Under the pieces are notes generated by a model that ran no database searches, had not been told where the DNA came from, and worked only from the letters and a program-made list of their open reading frames with translations. Positions 6,621-8,010 of a stretch of 8,010 nucleotides of DNA are shown piece after piece. Every line of letters begins with the position of its first letter. Positions within the stretch are counted from its first letter, which is position 1. The stretch comes from Planctomycetaceae bacterium (GTDB lineage: Bacteria > Planctomycetota > Planctomycetia > Pirellulales > Pirellulaceae), in contig DNWZ01000522.1 in the NCBI GenBank assembly GCA_003506095.1, positions 1 through 8,010 of the forward strand, given 5' to 3'. Position numbers and translations under genes: made by a program.

Positions 6621-7832
6621 GTGAAGATCGCATACTTCGACTGCTTTAGCGGGATCAGCGGCGATATGGTGTTGGGCGCGCTGATCGACCTTGGCGTGCC
6701 GGTCGACGTGATTCAAGCCGGGATCGATTCGATGGGGCTTTCGCATGTGAAAATCACCGGCGAAGTGGTCAAGAAGTCGGGTTTCCGCGCCGTGAAGGTT
6801 CACATCGAACATCCGCCCGAACACGCGCATCGGCATCTGCACCATATCGAAGCGATGATCGATCAAGGCGAGGCTTTGACTCCAGCGGCACGCGCGCTGG
6901 CGCGGAAAATCTTCCTGCTGATCGGTCAAGCCGAAGCAAAGATGCACAATACGACGATCCAAAAGGTGCACTTCCACGAAGTCGGTGCGATCGATTCGAT
7001 TGCTGATATCGTCGGCGCCGCGATCGGTTTCGATTATTTGGGAATCGAGCGGTTTGAGGCATCGCCGGTGCCGACCGGGTGCGGCAGCGTAAAGATCGCT
7101 CACGGGTTGGTTTCGATTCCTGCCCCGGCGACCGCAGAGTTGTTGTGCGGTGTGCCGATCGCCGCGTGTAATATCGAAAAGGAGCTGACAACGCCGACCG
7201 GGGCTGCGATCCTGAAGGCGACGGTCAGCCGATTTGGGGCGCTGCCGTCGATGCAGTTGGACGCGGTCGGCTACGGGGCGGGAACGATCGATTTGCCGGG
7301 GCAAGCGAACGTGTTGCGGATTGCGGTTGGCCAAATCGACGACGATGCGTCAGGCCACGCTGCGGATTTCCCGAGTGAGTTTGATCGTGTGGTGGTGATC
7401 GAAACGAATATTGATGATTCGCCGGCGGAGGACATCGCGGCGTGTGTGGCGAAGTTGTATGCCAACGGGGCGCTGGACGTTTATCAAACGCCTTGCGTGA
7501 TGAAGAAGGGACGCAGCGGTGTGCAATTGACGGTGATCGCGTCACCATCGTCGTCATCGATGCTGCAGCAAATCGTGTTGACCGATACGTCAACGATCGG
7601 AGTCCGCCGCTATGGGGCCGATCGACGAAAACTGATTCGTCATGCTATTTCATTACAAACGCCTTATGGCGAATTGCGAGCCAAGGCGGTGGATATCGGT
7701 GGTGGCAAACAACGCATGATGGTCGAATACGACGACGCTCAAGACGCGGCCAGTAAGTGGAATATCAGCATGACGGAAGTTCGCCAAGCCGCTGCGGTTG
7801 CTTGGGCTGCGCGAACGATGCAAGTTGAGTGA
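6621..7832 (+). CDS. larC: LarC, nickel-pincer cofactor nickel-insertion enzyme
   Basis: LarC inserts nickel into pyridinium-3,5-bisthiocarboxylic acid mononucleotide in a CTP-dependent reaction, completing the nickel-pincer nucleotide used by lactate racemase (LarA) and related racemases/epimerases. The 403-residue product, numbered from GTG 6621, opens with the signature YFDCFSGISGDMVLGALIDLG. A His-rich run HAHRHLHHIEAM (68-79) is a plausible metal-handling segment. HFHEVGAIDSIADIVG (117-132), PVPTGCGSVKIAHG (149-162) and ELTTPTGAA (188-196) are family blocks. The C-terminal half carries ETNIDDSPAEDIA (261-273) and the TPCVMKKGRSG motif (290-300). In Lactobacillus the gene is split into larC1/larC2 and joined by ribosomal frameshifting; here it is one uninterrupted frame. 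No larA, larB or larE is in the window. The older family name is DUF111. The upstream TTG at 6606 would add five residues and is less likely. Confidence 0.94.
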   Translation: MKIAYFDCFSGISGDMVLGALIDLGVPVDVIQAGIDSMGLSHVKITGEVVKKSGFRAVKVHIEHPPEHAHRHLHHIEAMIDQGEALTPAARALARKIFLLIGQAEAKMHNTTIQKVHFHEVGAIDSIADIVGAAIGFDYLGIERFEASPVPTGCGSVKIAHGLVSIPAPATAELLCGVPIAACNIEKELTTPTGAAILKATVSRFGALPSMQLDAVGYGAGTIDLPGQANVLRIAVGQIDDDASGHAADFPSEFDRVVVIETNIDDSPAEDIAACVAKLYANGALDVYQTPCVMKKGRSGVQLTVIASPSSSSMLQQIVLTDTSTIGVRRYGADRRKLIRHAISLQTPYGELRAKAVDIGGGKQRMMVEYDDAQDAASKWNISMTEVRQAAAVAWAARTMQVE

Positions 7833-8010
7833 GCTTATTGGAAGCGCGAGTTTGAAGCTTGCTGATGTCGAAATTGACTCTCGTTCACTCGCCCCACGAA
7901 TTTTCGGTCAATCAAAACCGCTGCCCCCCGTCAGATCGCTCTTCAGTCGACGTCGCTGAATCGGCTACCATGCCAGCATCCTTTCTTGCCCACGGTCCCC
8001 ACGCTCGGAT
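7833..8010. other. Right-edge region downstream of larC, no confident gene
   Basis: These 178 bases hold nothing I can name. A frame from an ATG at 7865 stays open to the window edge for 48 codons (MSKLTLVHSPHEFSVNQNR at its start), and an internal in-frame ATG at 7970 begins MPASFLAHGPHAR. The first part has no recognisable motif and no good ribosome-binding site. GGCTACCAT around 7963-7971 resembles an extended -10 element (TACCAT), but there is no clear -35 box. Either the promoter region of a gene beginning beyond the window or the 5' end of a gene cut by the edge is possible. Confidence 0.3.

Noticed and set aside
6399..7334. 311-codon minus-strand open frame antisense to larC
   Set aside because: It is rich in Arg, His and Gln with no domain, lies opposite a well-conserved gene, and fits a shadow frame created by GC-rich codons.
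7832..7860. AGCTT/AAGCT complementary pair after larC as a terminator
   Set aside because: Only five base pairs with an 18-nt loop and no T-run; too weak to call.
1..8010. CRISPR array, tRNA, rRNA, transposase or phage genes
   Set aside because: No spaced direct repeats, cloverleaf-like segments, ribosomal RNA signatures or mobile-element proteins were seen on either strand.

Overview
The window looks like a chromosomal segment from a planctomycete, most likely a Rhodopirellula/Pirellulaceae-type bacterium. This is inferred from three things: moderately GC-rich DNA, a secreted proline-rich protein and a secreted FAD-dependent oxidoreductase of types I associate with that group, and weak or missing Shine-Dalgarno signals before several genes. 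No phylogenetic search could be run, so the placement is a judgement. The window is densely coding. It has five long genes, one of them cut by the left edge, and no rRNA, tRNA, CRISPR array, insertion sequence or phage gene that I can see.

Layout, left to right. (1) The C-terminal end of IMP dehydrogenase (guaB) enters from the left edge and stops at 380. (2) A 569-residue exported proline-rich protein of unknown function starts inside the guaB tail in another frame and runs to 2022. (3) A compact 78-bp inverted repeat at 2023-2100 fills the gap between two convergent genes. (4) On the minus strand, 2120-4297 encodes a secreted FAD-dependent oxidoreductase with a C-terminal carbohydrate-binding-like domain. 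(5) A 300-bp divergent intergenic region separates it from (6) a two-gene unit, KDPG aldolase (eda, 4598-5290) and a PfkB-family kinase, probably 2-keto-3-deoxygluconate kinase (kdgK, 5287-6402), which overlap by ATGA. (7) After a 218-bp gap comes larC (6621-7832), which encodes the nickel-inserting enzyme for the nickel-pincer nucleotide cofactor. (8) The last 178 bases hold no gene I can name.

How they work together. The kinase and aldolase form the lower limb of hexuronate/hexonate breakdown: 2-keto-3-deoxygluconate is phosphorylated to KDPG, then split into pyruvate and glyceraldehyde 3-phosphate. The divergently transcribed exported oxidoreductase may act on a carbohydrate outside the cytoplasm, but its substrate cannot be read from the sequence. 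LarC implies that the genome encodes other nickel-pincer genes (larB, larE and a LarA-type racemase or epimerase) elsewhere, because none is in this window.

I did not find a clearly new multi-gene system. The most unusual items are the inverted repeat, whose two arms differ from each other while each stays a perfect small hairpin; the out-of-frame guaB overlap; the unassigned secreted protein; the stop-free stretch linking kdgK to larC; and a strong excess of the hexamer CGATCG.
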